From Gammaproteobacteria bacterium (GTDB taxonomy: Bacteria; Pseudomonadota; Gammaproteobacteria; Thiohalomonadales; Thiohalomonadaceae), in the NCBI GenBank assembly GCA_026196275.1, contig JAPHTQ010000046.1, positions 1 to 43,405 on the forward strand: a stretch of 43,405 nucleotides of DNA, read 5' to 3'. Of the stretch, positions 36,814 through 43,405 are shown one piece after another. The notes beneath the pieces are model-generated. The model worked only from the letters and a program-made list of their open reading frames with translations. It was not told the origin of the DNA and ran no database searches. Both the position numbers and the translations under genes were made by a program. The stretch's first letter is position 1. Each line of letters begins with the position of its first letter.

Positions 36814-36958
36814 GTTGAAAGTTGAAAGAGGCGCATTTGACGGTTTGGTGCCTTATACAATCTTTGTGCACATCCCTCGCAGATAAGCCAGACTCAGGTC
36901 TAATACGCCCCTCCCCCCCATTCCAACTTGGAACTTGTAACTTTCAACTTACAACTCC
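36812..36958. repeat. TTGAA-rich inverted-repeat element at the ends of the WYL gene and thpR
   Basis: Left arm 36812-36828 (AAGTTGAAAGTTGAAAG) is complementary, imperfectly, to the right region 36923-36958 (contains CTTTCAACTTACAACT). The left arm starts at the WYL gene stop codon, and the right arm encodes the last residues and the stop of thpR. Sequence style matches the element at 24341-24459. Confidence 0.6.
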
Positions 36959-37480
36959 AAGCCTCCACTCCCGCACCACCTCATACACCACCCCTTCGGG
37001 CCTGGTCTCGGAGGCGACCAGCATGAAGCTGTCGACTGGCCATTCGAGCGGTGGTACCTCGCGTGACCGGGGCGTGCGGTGCGCCCTGCGCTGCAGGGTG
37101 AGATGGGTGCGGAATGGCCGCGGATCCGGTTCCAGTCCACAGGCCAACATCGCCCTCTTCAACTCACCGCTCAGCGCCAGCAGCGGCTCGGGGGTCGGCT
37201 CCTGGCCAAGCCAGATCACCTGGGGTCTGCGCCAGAAACCGAGCTGGTCCAGTTTCAGGGTGAAGGGCGGCAGAGTGATCGCATCGGCCGCCTGTTCCAG
37301 ACACTTGCGGGTGGCTTCATCGACATTGCCAAGAAAGGCCAGGGTCAGATGCAGGTTCTCCGGTCTGATCGGGCGTCCGCCGCAGCCGCGCAGCAACGGG
37401 CGGTATCTCTCCAGCTGCTCGCGCTGCACCCCGCCGGGCCAAAGGGCAAAAAAGAGCCGCTGGCTGGCAGTCTCAGTCAT
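36944..37480 (-). CDS. thpR: RNA 2',3'-cyclic phosphodiesterase (2H family)
   Basis: 178 residues. The two HxTx catalytic motifs are H44-L-T46-L (HLTLAFLG) and H126-L-T128-L (HLTLQRR). The family hydrolyses 2',3'-cyclic phosphates at RNA ends and was first noted for 2'-5' RNA ligation. Start 37480 has GGAGG 5 bp upstream and overlaps the pncC stop by 8 bp (ATGACTGA). The last codons, GVVS and stop, fall inside an inverted-repeat element. Co-transcribed with pncC. Confidence 0.92.
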   Translation of the reverse strand: MTETASQRLFFALWPGGVQREQLERYRPLLRGCGGRPIRPENLHLTLAFLGNVDEATRKCLEQAADAITLPPFTLKLDQLGFWRRPQVIWLGQEPTPEPLLALSGELKRAMLACGLEPDPRPFRTHLTLQRRAHRTPRSREVPPLEWPVDSFMLVASETRPEGVVYEVVREWRLGVVS

Positions 37481-37970
37481 CCAGCCTCCGGGCCACCCCT
37501 TGCAGCGCATGCAACACCGCCTGACGCCGCACCTGCTCGCGATCTCCATCGAAGCGACAGCGTTCGCTCTGCGGTGCTTCCCCTTCGATACCCCAGGCAA
37601 AACAGACCGTGCCCAGCGGCTTCTCGGCACTGCCCCCACCAGGACCGGCAATGCCACTGATCGCCACACTGATCTGGGCGCGGCTATTGTGCAGCGCCCC
37701 CGCCGCCATCTCCGTCACCGTCGCCTCACTCACCGCACCGTGCGCGGCAAGGGTCTCCGCCCTCACCCCGAGCATCTCCTGCTTGGACTGGTTGGTGTAG
37801 GTAACAAATCCACGCTCGAACCAGGCAGAGCTTCCCGGCAGATCAGTGCAGACCTTGGCCAACCAACCACCGGTACACGATTCGGCCGCGGCGAGCAGCC
37901 AGCCGCGACGACACAGTCTCTCGGCCACCTCCTGCGCCTCCGCCTGCAGGCTCTTGTCATCGGGACTCAT
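37473..37970 (-). CDS. pncC: Nicotinamide-nucleotide amidohydrolase PncC (CinA C-terminal type)
   Basis: 165 residues. Deamidates nicotinamide mononucleotide to recycle pyridine nucleotides. Signatures AAAESCTGGWLAKVCTDLPGSS (catalytic Ser), FVTYTNQSKQEMLGV, HGAVSEATVTEMAAGA and SVAISGIAGPGGGSAEKPLGTV. Stand-alone, without the CinA N-terminal domain. ATG 37970 or the GTG at 37973 may be used; GAGGAG lies 9-12 bp upstream. Divergent from mutS (about 145 bp) and overlapping thpR by 8 bp. A recA-pncC-mutS neighbourhood is common in gammaproteobacteria. Confidence 0.94.
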   Translation of the reverse strand: MSPDDKSLQAEAQEVAERLCRRGWLLAAAESCTGGWLAKVCTDLPGSSAWFERGFVTYTNQSKQEMLGVRAETLAAHGAVSEATVTEMAAGALHNSRAQISVAISGIAGPGGGSAEKPLGTVCFAWGIEGEAPQSERCRFDGDREQVRRQAVLHALQGVARRLDD

Positions 37971-38116
37971 CACAGCACTCTACTCCTCATTAACAGCTCT
38001 TCCTCGCAGGCAGCGACTCTACCCGTACTCGCCTTCAGTATGGAAAGCTCCCCGGCGCAAATCAAACCTCGCGACTATCTGGCCGGCAAACGGCCTTTTC
38101 CGATACACTTGAGCGG

Positions 38117-40699
38117 ATGAAAAACAACCCGAACAGAACCACCGCCCCGAGCGCCCACACGCCGATGATGCAGCAATTCCTGCGGATCAAGGCGGAGTAC
38201 CCCCACATGCTGCTGTTCTACCGCATGGGGGATTTCTATGAGCTGTTCTACGACGATGCCAAACGGGCGGTGGAGCTGCTGGATATCACCCTTACCGCTC
38301 GCGGCAGCTCCGCCGGGGAGCCGATCCCGATGGCCGGCGTGCCCTACCATGCGGTGGAGGGTTATCTGGCACGGCTGATCCGCCTCGGCGAGTCGGTGGC
38401 GATCTGCGAGCAGATCGGCGATCCGGCTGCCAGCAAGGGGCCGGTGGAGCGCAAGGTGGTGCGCATCGTCACCCCCGGCACGGTGACCGACGAGGCGCTG
38501 CTGGAGGAGCGGCGTGACAACCTGATCAGTGCCATCGCCGCCGAGGAGCAGCGCTACGGCCTGGCCACCCTGGACCTGACCAGTGGCCGCTTCAGCGTGC
38601 AGGAGATGCACGGCGAGGAGGCATTAAACGCGGAGTTGGAGCGGTTGCGGCCGGTGGAGCTGCTGTTGCCCGAGGGGTTGACACTGGAACACGCGGCCAG
38701 CTGCCGGACACTACCGCCGTGGCACTTCGATCACGAAGCGGCCGAACGCCGACTCACCACCCAGTTCGGCACCCGTGACCTTAGCGGTTTCGGCTGCGAG
38801 GGGCTCACCCTGGCTATCGCTGCCGCCGGCGTCCTGCTGCAGTATGTCCAGGAGACCCAGCGTACCGCGCTGCCCCATCTGCGCGGGCTGAGCGTGGAGC
38901 AGCGTGACGGCGCGGTGCTGCTGGATGCGGCCAGCCGCCGCAACCTGGAGCTGGAGGTGAACCTCGGCGGCGACAACCGCCGCACCCTCGCCGGGGTGAT
39001 GGATCGCAGCGCCACACCGATGGGCAGCCGCCTGCTGCGCCGCTGGATCAACCGGCCGTTGCGGGAGCGCCGGCGACTCAAAGAGCGCCAGCAGGTGATC
39101 GCTACCCTGCTGGAGCAGGATCTGTTCGACCCGCTGCGCGAGCAGTTGCGCGGCATCGGCGATATCGAGCGTATCCTCAGCCGCATCGCCCTCAAATCGG
39201 CCCGACCGCGCGACCTGACTCAACTGCGCACTGCGCTGGGGCGACTGCCGGCACTGCATGCGCTGCTCGCCGGGCTCGATGCGCCGCTGCTCAGCGACAT
39301 CCTCGAACGTATCGCCCACTACCCCGAGACCCACACCCTGCTTGAGCGGGCTGTGATCGACGAGCCGCCGGTGCTGATCCGCGACGGGGGGGTGATCGCC
39401 CCCGGCCACGACAGCGAGCTGGACGAGCTGCGCGGCATCCGCGAGAACGCCGGCCAGTTCCTGCTCGATCTGGAGGCGCGGGAGAAGGAGCGCACCGGGA
39501 TCCCCACCCTCAAGGTGGGCTATAACCGGGTTCATGGCTACTACATCGAGGTGACCAAGGCACAGGGCGACAAGGTGCCTGATGAGTACATCCGCCGCCA
39601 GACCCTCAAGGCCGCCGAGCGCTACATCACCCCCGAGCTCAAGGGCTTCGAGGACAAGGCGCTCTCTGCCGCCGAGCGCGCCCTCGCCCGCGAAAAGCTG
39701 CTCTACGAGGAGCTGCTCGATAGCCTCTGCCAGGAGTTGGGCGAGCTGCAGCAGAGCGCCGCGGCGCTGGCCGAACTGGATGCGCTGAACAACCTCGCCG
39801 AGCGGGCCGACGCCCTCAACCTCGCCTGCCCCGAGCTGAGCGATGCGCCCGGCTTAGACATCCGCGGCGGCCGTCACCTGGTGGTTGAGCAGATGCTGGA
39901 GACCCCCTTCGTCCCCAACGATATTCTGCTGGACGACAGCCGACGTATGCTGCTCATCACCGGTCCCAACATGGGCGGCAAATCGACCTACATGCGCCAG
40001 ACCGCGCTCATCGTGCTACTCAGCCACATCGGCAGCTTCGTCCCGGCCGAGAGCGCCCGTATCGGCCCGGTGGACCGCATCTTTACCCGTATCGGCGCCT
40101 CGGATGATCTGGCAACCGGCCGCTCCACCTTCATGGTGGAGATGACCGAGACGGCCAACATCCTCAACAATGCCACCGAACAGAGTCTGGTGCTGATGGA
40201 CGAGATCGGCCGCGGCACCTCTACTTTCGACGGCATGTCGCTGGCCTGGGCCTGCGCCCGCAACCTGGCCACCGAGCTGCGCGCCTTCACCCTCTTCGCC
40301 ACCCACTACTTCGAGCTGACCACCCTGCCCGAGTCGCTGCCCAATGTGGCCAACGTCCACCTCGATGCGGTCGAGCACGGCGAGGAGATCATCTTCATGC
40401 ACGCGGTCAAGGAGGGACCGGCCAACCAGAGCTACGGCCTGCAGGTGGCGCAACTGGCCGGCGTGCCGCGGCAGGTAGTGGCTGCGGCACGGCAGAAGCT
40501 GATCGCGCTGGAGAACAGCAGTGCCATCGAGAGCGAAGCGCCCGAGCGTCAACTTGGCCTGTTCACCTCCCCCTCTTCCACTCCCGGCACCGATGAGTCT
40601 GAACCGATCATCGACGCACTACGCCAACTTGACCCCGACAACATGAGCCCGCGCCAGGCGCTGGACGAGCTCTATCGCCTCAAGAGACTCCTCACGTAG
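38117..40699 (+). CDS. mutS: DNA mismatch repair protein MutS
   Basis: 860 residues (E. coli 853). Mismatch-binding domain I with the Phe-x-Glu motif in [14 protein letters not shown], connector, lever and clamp domains ([40 protein letters not shown]), and ATPase domain with Walker [24 protein letters not shown]-type signature ([15 protein letters not shown]) and [11 protein letters not shown]. Recognises mispairs and recruits MutL. C-terminal [16 protein letters not shown] is the tetramerisation segment. SD GAGCGG. Confidence 0.98.
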   Translation: MKNNPNRTTAPSAHTPMMQQFLRIKAEYPHMLLFYRMGDFYELFYDDAKRAVELLDITLTARGSSAGEPIPMAGVPYHAVEGYLARLIRLGESVAICEQIGDPAASKGPVERKVVRIVTPGTVTDEALLEERRDNLISAIAAEEQRYGLATLDLTSGRFSVQEMHGEEALNAELERLRPVELLLPEGLTLEHAASCRTLPPWHFDHEAAERRLTTQFGTRDLSGFGCEGLTLAIAAAGVLLQYVQETQRTALPHLRGLSVEQRDGAVLLDAASRRNLELEVNLGGDNRRTLAGVMDRSATPMGSRLLRRWINRPLRERRRLKERQQVIATLLEQDLFDPLREQLRGIGDIERILSRIALKSARPRDLTQLRTALGRLPALHALLAGLDAPLLSDILERIAHYPETHTLLERAVIDEPPVLIRDGGVIAPGHDSELDELRGIRENAGQFLLDLEAREKERTGIPTLKVGYNRVHGYYIEVTKAQGDKVPDEYIRRQTLKAAERYITPELKGFEDKALSAAERALAREKLLYEELLDSLCQELGELQQSAAALAELDALNNLAERADALNLACPELSDAPGLDIRGGRHLVVEQMLETPFVPNDILLDDSRRMLLITGPNMGGKSTYMRQTALIVLLSHIGSFVPAESARIGPVDRIFTRIGASDDLATGRSTFMVEMTETANILNNATEQSLVLMDEIGRGTSTFDGMSLAWACARNLATELRAFTLFATHYFELTTLPESLPNVANVHLDAVEHGEEIIFMHAVKEGPANQSYGLQVAQLAGVPRQVVAAARQKLIALENSSAIESEAPERQLGLFTSPSSTPGTDESEPIIDALRQLDPDNMSPRQALDELYRLKRLLT

Positions 40700-40770
40700 T
40701 AGACTGGGTGTGTGACCGCACCACACATGGAAACTCCACCATAGCCGTTACAGCAAATCGGGAGGAGCGC

Positions 40771-41286
40771 ATGCCTCAACAACTGCTTGTAGTGCGCCAT
40801 GCCATCGCCCTCGAACGCGAGGAGGCCGCCGCGCACGGCCTGAGCGATGGCAAGCGTCCCCTCACCGGCAAGGGGAGACAGCGCATGGAACAGACCGCCG
40901 CCGGCATCCGCTCGCTCTGCGACAGACCGGTGCTAATCCTCAGCAGTCCGCTGCTGCGCGCCCACCAAACGGCGGAGATCCTCGCAGCACACTACCAGGA
41001 CCCCACGCTGGTACTCTGCGACGAGCTGGCGCCGAGCCACCCGCCGACCCGGCTGGTGAGAGTGCTGCAGAAACAGCAGTCAGACGGGCTACTGGTGGTG
41101 GTCGGACACGAACCGCAGCTCAGCACCCTGGTCGCCCTGCTACTCTGTGGTCAGGAGCAGGCATTTATCACCCTGAAAAAGGGCGGCGCGGCCCTGCTGG
41201 AATTCACCCAGGGCGTCAACAACGGCAGCGCAACCCTGAACTGGCTGCTGCAGCCGAAACAGCTGCGCCAACTGAACAAGACCTGA
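40771..41286 (+). CDS. sixA: Phosphohistidine phosphatase SixA-like
   Basis: 171 residues. Histidine phosphatase (RHG) fold: VVRHAIA with nucleophile H10, LSSPLLRAHQTAEIL (second Arg), and VVGHEPQLSTLVALLL (second His). SixA removes phosphate from histidine of Hpt domains or of the nitrogen PTS. GGGAGGAG precedes ATG 40771, which is preferred over the upstream GTG-like frame from 40708. One base separates its stop from the CHAD gene, a recurring pair. Substrate in this organism unknown. Confidence 0.9.
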   Translation: MPQQLLVVRHAIALEREEAAAHGLSDGKRPLTGKGRQRMEQTAAGIRSLCDRPVLILSSPLLRAHQTAEILAAHYQDPTLVLCDELAPSHPPTRLVRVLQKQQSDGLLVVVGHEPQLSTLVALLLCGQEQAFITLKKGGAALLEFTQGVNNGSATLNWLLQPKQLRQLNKT

Positions 41287-41287
41287 G

Positions 41288-42172
41288 ATGACAATGGAAA
41301 CATCTCCCCAATCACTGAGCCAAATCCATGTCACTGCCGGCCTGACCGTCCTGCTGCAACGCAAACGCCAGGCCATTGATGCAGAGTGTGCACGTTTCGT
41401 CCAAATCGGCGATGCCGAGGCGCTGCACGACCTGCGCGTGGCGATGCGCCGGCTACACAGCCTGTTCGTCGCCTTCGCCCCGGCCATTGTCCCTGACTCC
41501 ACCCTTCCCGACGAACTTCGCCGGCTGCAAAAAACCACCAACCACGCCCGCGATCTGGAGGTCACCCTGGCGATGGTGCGCAACAACAGTCTGGAGCTGC
41601 CCTGGCTGGAGCAGGCGTGGCGGGAGGAGCTCGAAAACGAGTACCGACAACTGCACGAACATCTGCCGATGGCGTGGCAGAGTCTCGCCCCGGCACTGGA
41701 TACACCGGCGCAACTGTTGCGCAAGGAGCTGCCGCCACAGCCGCTGGGCGAGCTTGCCGCGGCACTGCTGCAACGCCGTGCCAAACGGTTGAAGAAGGGC
41801 CGTAAGGGCCTCTGCCGCCGCTGGCGGGACAAGCCCGCACATAAGTTGCGGATCGCCGGTAAACAGCTGCGCTATCTGCTGGAGCCCTTCAGTGAGGCGT
41901 CTCCGGCAAGCGCCAAAGCAGTGACGCGATTGAAGGCTTTTCAGGATCTACTGGGGGATTATCACGATATCGTGGTACTGCAGGGAAGGCTGAAAAAACT
42001 GCGGCAGAACGCCTCGACAGAACAGATAAAAAGGCTCAAACAGGCAGACAAACTTCTCAAGCGGCAGCGCCATGCGCTGCGCCAACAATTTCTCAACCGC
42101 TACTGTAGCGGCAAGGGGAAAAAGCTGCACAAAGCCCTGCGCCAGGCCAGGGACGCTTTGGCAAAACAGTGA
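41288..42172 (+). CDS. CHAD domain protein
   Basis: 294 residues, nearly all a CHAD domain: helical bundle with conserved basic patches, [18 protein letters not shown] (first HxxRV..RR motif), [28 protein letters not shown] (second) and [25 protein letters not shown] proteins bind inorganic polyphosphate through these Arg/Lys/His clusters. No triphosphate-tunnel (CYTH) domain is fused. Very Lys/Arg-rich C-terminus. Adjacent to a SixA-like phosphatase, one base away, suggesting linked polyphosphate/phosphate physiology (inference). SD is weak. Confidence 0.9.
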   Translation: MTMETSPQSLSQIHVTAGLTVLLQRKRQAIDAECARFVQIGDAEALHDLRVAMRRLHSLFVAFAPAIVPDSTLPDELRRLQKTTNHARDLEVTLAMVRNNSLELPWLEQAWREELENEYRQLHEHLPMAWQSLAPALDTPAQLLRKELPPQPLGELAAALLQRRAKRLKKGRKGLCRRWRDKPAHKLRIAGKQLRYLLEPFSEASPASAKAVTRLKAFQDLLGDYHDIVVLQGRLKKLRQNASTEQIKRLKQADKLLKRQRHALRQQFLNRYCSGKGKKLHKALRQARDALAKQ

Positions 42173-42219
42173 GCCGCAGCTATGCTCAACTGAAAGTACC
42201 TCAACACAAGGAGACCGCC

Positions 42220-42543
42220 ATGACCTTCGTGGTGCTGGAGAACTGCATCCGCTGTAAATATACCGACTGTGTCGACGTCTGCCCCGTAGACTGCTTTCAT
42301 GAGGGGCCGAACTGTCTGGTGATCGACCCCGAGGAGTGCATTGACTGCGCACTGTGCGAACCGGAGTGCCCCGCCGAGGCGATCCTGCCGGAGGATGAGC
42401 TCGCTCCGGAACAGCAGCCATTCCTTGAGCTCAATGCCGAACTGGCAAAGCAGTGGCCGGTGATCAGTGAAAAAAAGGACCCCCTGCCCGAGGCCGATGA
42501 GTGGAACGGGATCGAGGACAAGTTTCAATACCTGGAGCGCTGA
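42220..42543 (+). CDS. fdxA: 7Fe ferredoxin FdxA
   Basis: 107 residues. Two Fe-S sets: [18 protein letters not shown] (the 3Fe-4S site with the middle Cys replaced as in 7Fe ferredoxins, plus cross-donated ligand) and [12 protein letters not shown] (4Fe-4S). The C-terminal extension ([19 protein letters not shown] and [15 protein letters not shown]) is characteristic of FdxA. Soluble low-potential electron carrier. AAGGAG lies 7 bp before ATG 42220. 47 bp after the CHAD gene; may be in the same transcript. Confidence 0.95.
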   Translation: MTFVVLENCIRCKYTDCVDVCPVDCFHEGPNCLVIDPEECIDCALCEPECPAEAILPEDELAPEQQPFLELNAELAKQWPVISEKKDPLPEADEWNGIEDKFQYLER

Positions 42544-42613
42544 GTGCCCTCATTACCCCTCGGACTGCACACCACCGCTGTGGTTTAATAGGCGTTTTGC
42601 GATCCCGGGGAGC

Positions 42614-43405
42614 ATGTTGAACCAGCAAAACCACAGCACCGAACGCCTGCATCTGCTCCATTGGAGCGATGACCCACTGGAGGCCATCGCGCGCACCCTG
42701 CTGCAGGATCACCGCGAGAGTCTGCCACGCCTGGAACATGTCACCGTACTGCTGCCGGAGATGAGTGCCGCGGTGCGACTGCGCCAGCTACTGCTGCAGC
42801 AGGCCGCGCAACTGGGCTACCCCGCCCTGCTCGGTCCGCAGATCCAGAGCTGGCACAGTTGGCTCAATCGCTACGACCTCGATAATCTCACGGTGGTCAG
42901 CGACTATCGCCGGGAGCTGATCCTGCTCGGCGCACTGCGCCAGCATGGCGGGCTGTTTGGTGAAGGCAACCTGTGGGCGCTGGCGGACAGTCTTCTGACC
43001 CTGTTCGATGAGCTGACCCTCAACCAGGTCGGCCTGCCCCGTGACCTGAGCGAATTTACCCGGCGTCTCGCCTCCGGCTATGGGCTGGACCAACAGCCCC
43101 TTGAGGCACTCGATCGGGAGGCGCAACTGGTACACACCCTGTGGCATGCCTGGCACGACGAGCTGCACGAACGGGGACTGGTCGACCGCAACACGCGCCA
43201 CCTGCTGCAGCTCGCTGCCAGCGCCGAAGCACCGAGGCAATCGCGACACCCCCTCTATCTGCTCCCCCCGCTGCCCCACTGCAACGCCGAACGGGAGTGG
43301 CTCGGCAGAATGCTGCAAGGCGGCGGCTTGACCCTGTTCCTGCATGGCAACATCAACGGGCGCAGTGAGAGTGCCCCCCGATACCACCCCCAGGCCCCCC
43401 AGCGC
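42614..43405 (+). CDS. AddB-like DNA-repair nuclease/helicase, N-terminal part
   Basis: 264 codons in one open frame that runs off the window end, so the gene is incomplete here. GGGGAGC precedes ATG 42614. The N-terminus begins MLNQQNHSTERLHLLHWSDDPLEAIARTLL, then VTVLLPEMSAAVRLRQLLLQQA and YPALLGPQIQSWHSWL. This is the layout of the first domain of AddB-type PD-(D/E)XK nucleases in proteobacteria (inactivated helicase fold that contacts AddA). No Walker A is visible in this portion. The nuclease and iron-sulfur motifs, if any, lie beyond the end. An addA partner would be expected downstream. Confidence 0.7.
   Translation, partial: MLNQQNHSTERLHLLHWSDDPLEAIARTLLQDHRESLPRLEHVTVLLPEMSAAVRLRQLLLQQAAQLGYPALLGPQIQSWHSWLNRYDLDNLTVVSDYRRELILLGALRQHGGLFGEGNLWALADSLLTLFDELTLNQVGLPRDLSEFTRRLASGYGLDQQPLEALDREAQLVHTLWHAWHDELHERGLVDRNTRHLLQLAASAEAPRQSRHPLYLLPPLPHCNAEREWLGRMLQGGGLTLFLHGNINGRSESAPRYHPQAPQR

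Noticed and set aside
36822-38120. 432-codon plus-strand open frame opposite thpR and pncC
   Set aside because: The minus strand carries the HxTx motifs of ThpR and the PncC signatures; the plus frame shows low-complexity Arg/Pro/Ser composition only.

Overview
The window reads as about 43 kb of chromosome from a GC-rich gammaproteobacterium. The evidence is the block recA-recX-alaS-lysC-csrA-tRNA-Ser-tRNA-Arg in a typical gammaproteobacterial order, with mutS and pncC on the other side of recA, and full-length housekeeping genes of gammaproteobacterial type (folD, cysS, lpxH, guaA, tadA, nfo, cmoA/cmoB, CHAD and SixA proteins). A Chromatiales- or Thiotrichales-like sulfur or chemolithotrophic relative is my guess, not something the sequence proves. 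I see no prophage, insertion sequence, transposase, CRISPR array or rRNA.

Layout. 146-7146 (minus): one tightly packed operon with a TonB-dependent receptor, a membrane-anchored periplasmic protein, a polytopic Fe-S protein, a DsbD/TauE-like membrane protein, ExbB, ExbD, TonB and a PCu(A)C copper chaperone. It looks like a self-contained metal (probably copper) uptake machine with its own energiser and a possible electron path. 7377-8183 (minus): a small ribbon-helix-helix-like protein and a tRNA operon Pro-Arg-His with promoter and terminator. 8292-12053: folD, a DksA-like zinc-finger protein, an ABC exporter and a small hypothetical. 12134-17019 (minus): FixJ-type regulator, TtrS-like sensor kinase, membrane NERD protein and cysS. 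17252-20545 (plus): two cyclophilins, lpxH and mltF. 20608-24854 (minus): MBL-fold hydrolase, tadA, a small hypothetical, guaA and an OsmC-like protein. 25010-29184 (plus): DUF945/YdgA protein, nfo, cmoA and cmoB. 29342-35729 (minus): tRNA-Arg, tRNA-Ser, csrA, lysC, alaS, recX and recA. 35911-36813 (plus): a CapW/BrxR-type WYL regulator divergent from recA. 36944-37970 (minus): thpR and pncC. 38117 to the end (plus): mutS, sixA-like, CHAD, fdxA and the start of an AddB-like nuclease gene that runs off the window.

Most interesting points. (1) guaA carries an in-frame 20-codon segment, absent from the E. coli protein, whose DNA forms two small hairpins with AGGGA loops; it looks like a palindromic repeat that invaded an essential gene. 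(2) recA has a good sigma70 promoter but no visible LexA box, and is divergent from a WYL regulator of the ssDNA-sensing CapW/BrxR type, with TTTAC/GTAAA half-sites between the promoters. (3) The TonB operon pairs a polytopic Fe-S protein with a two-cysteine DsbD-like protein, suggesting reductive metal import. (4) Three intergenic inverted-repeat elements lie at gene ends, and two of them supply the stop codons of flanking genes.
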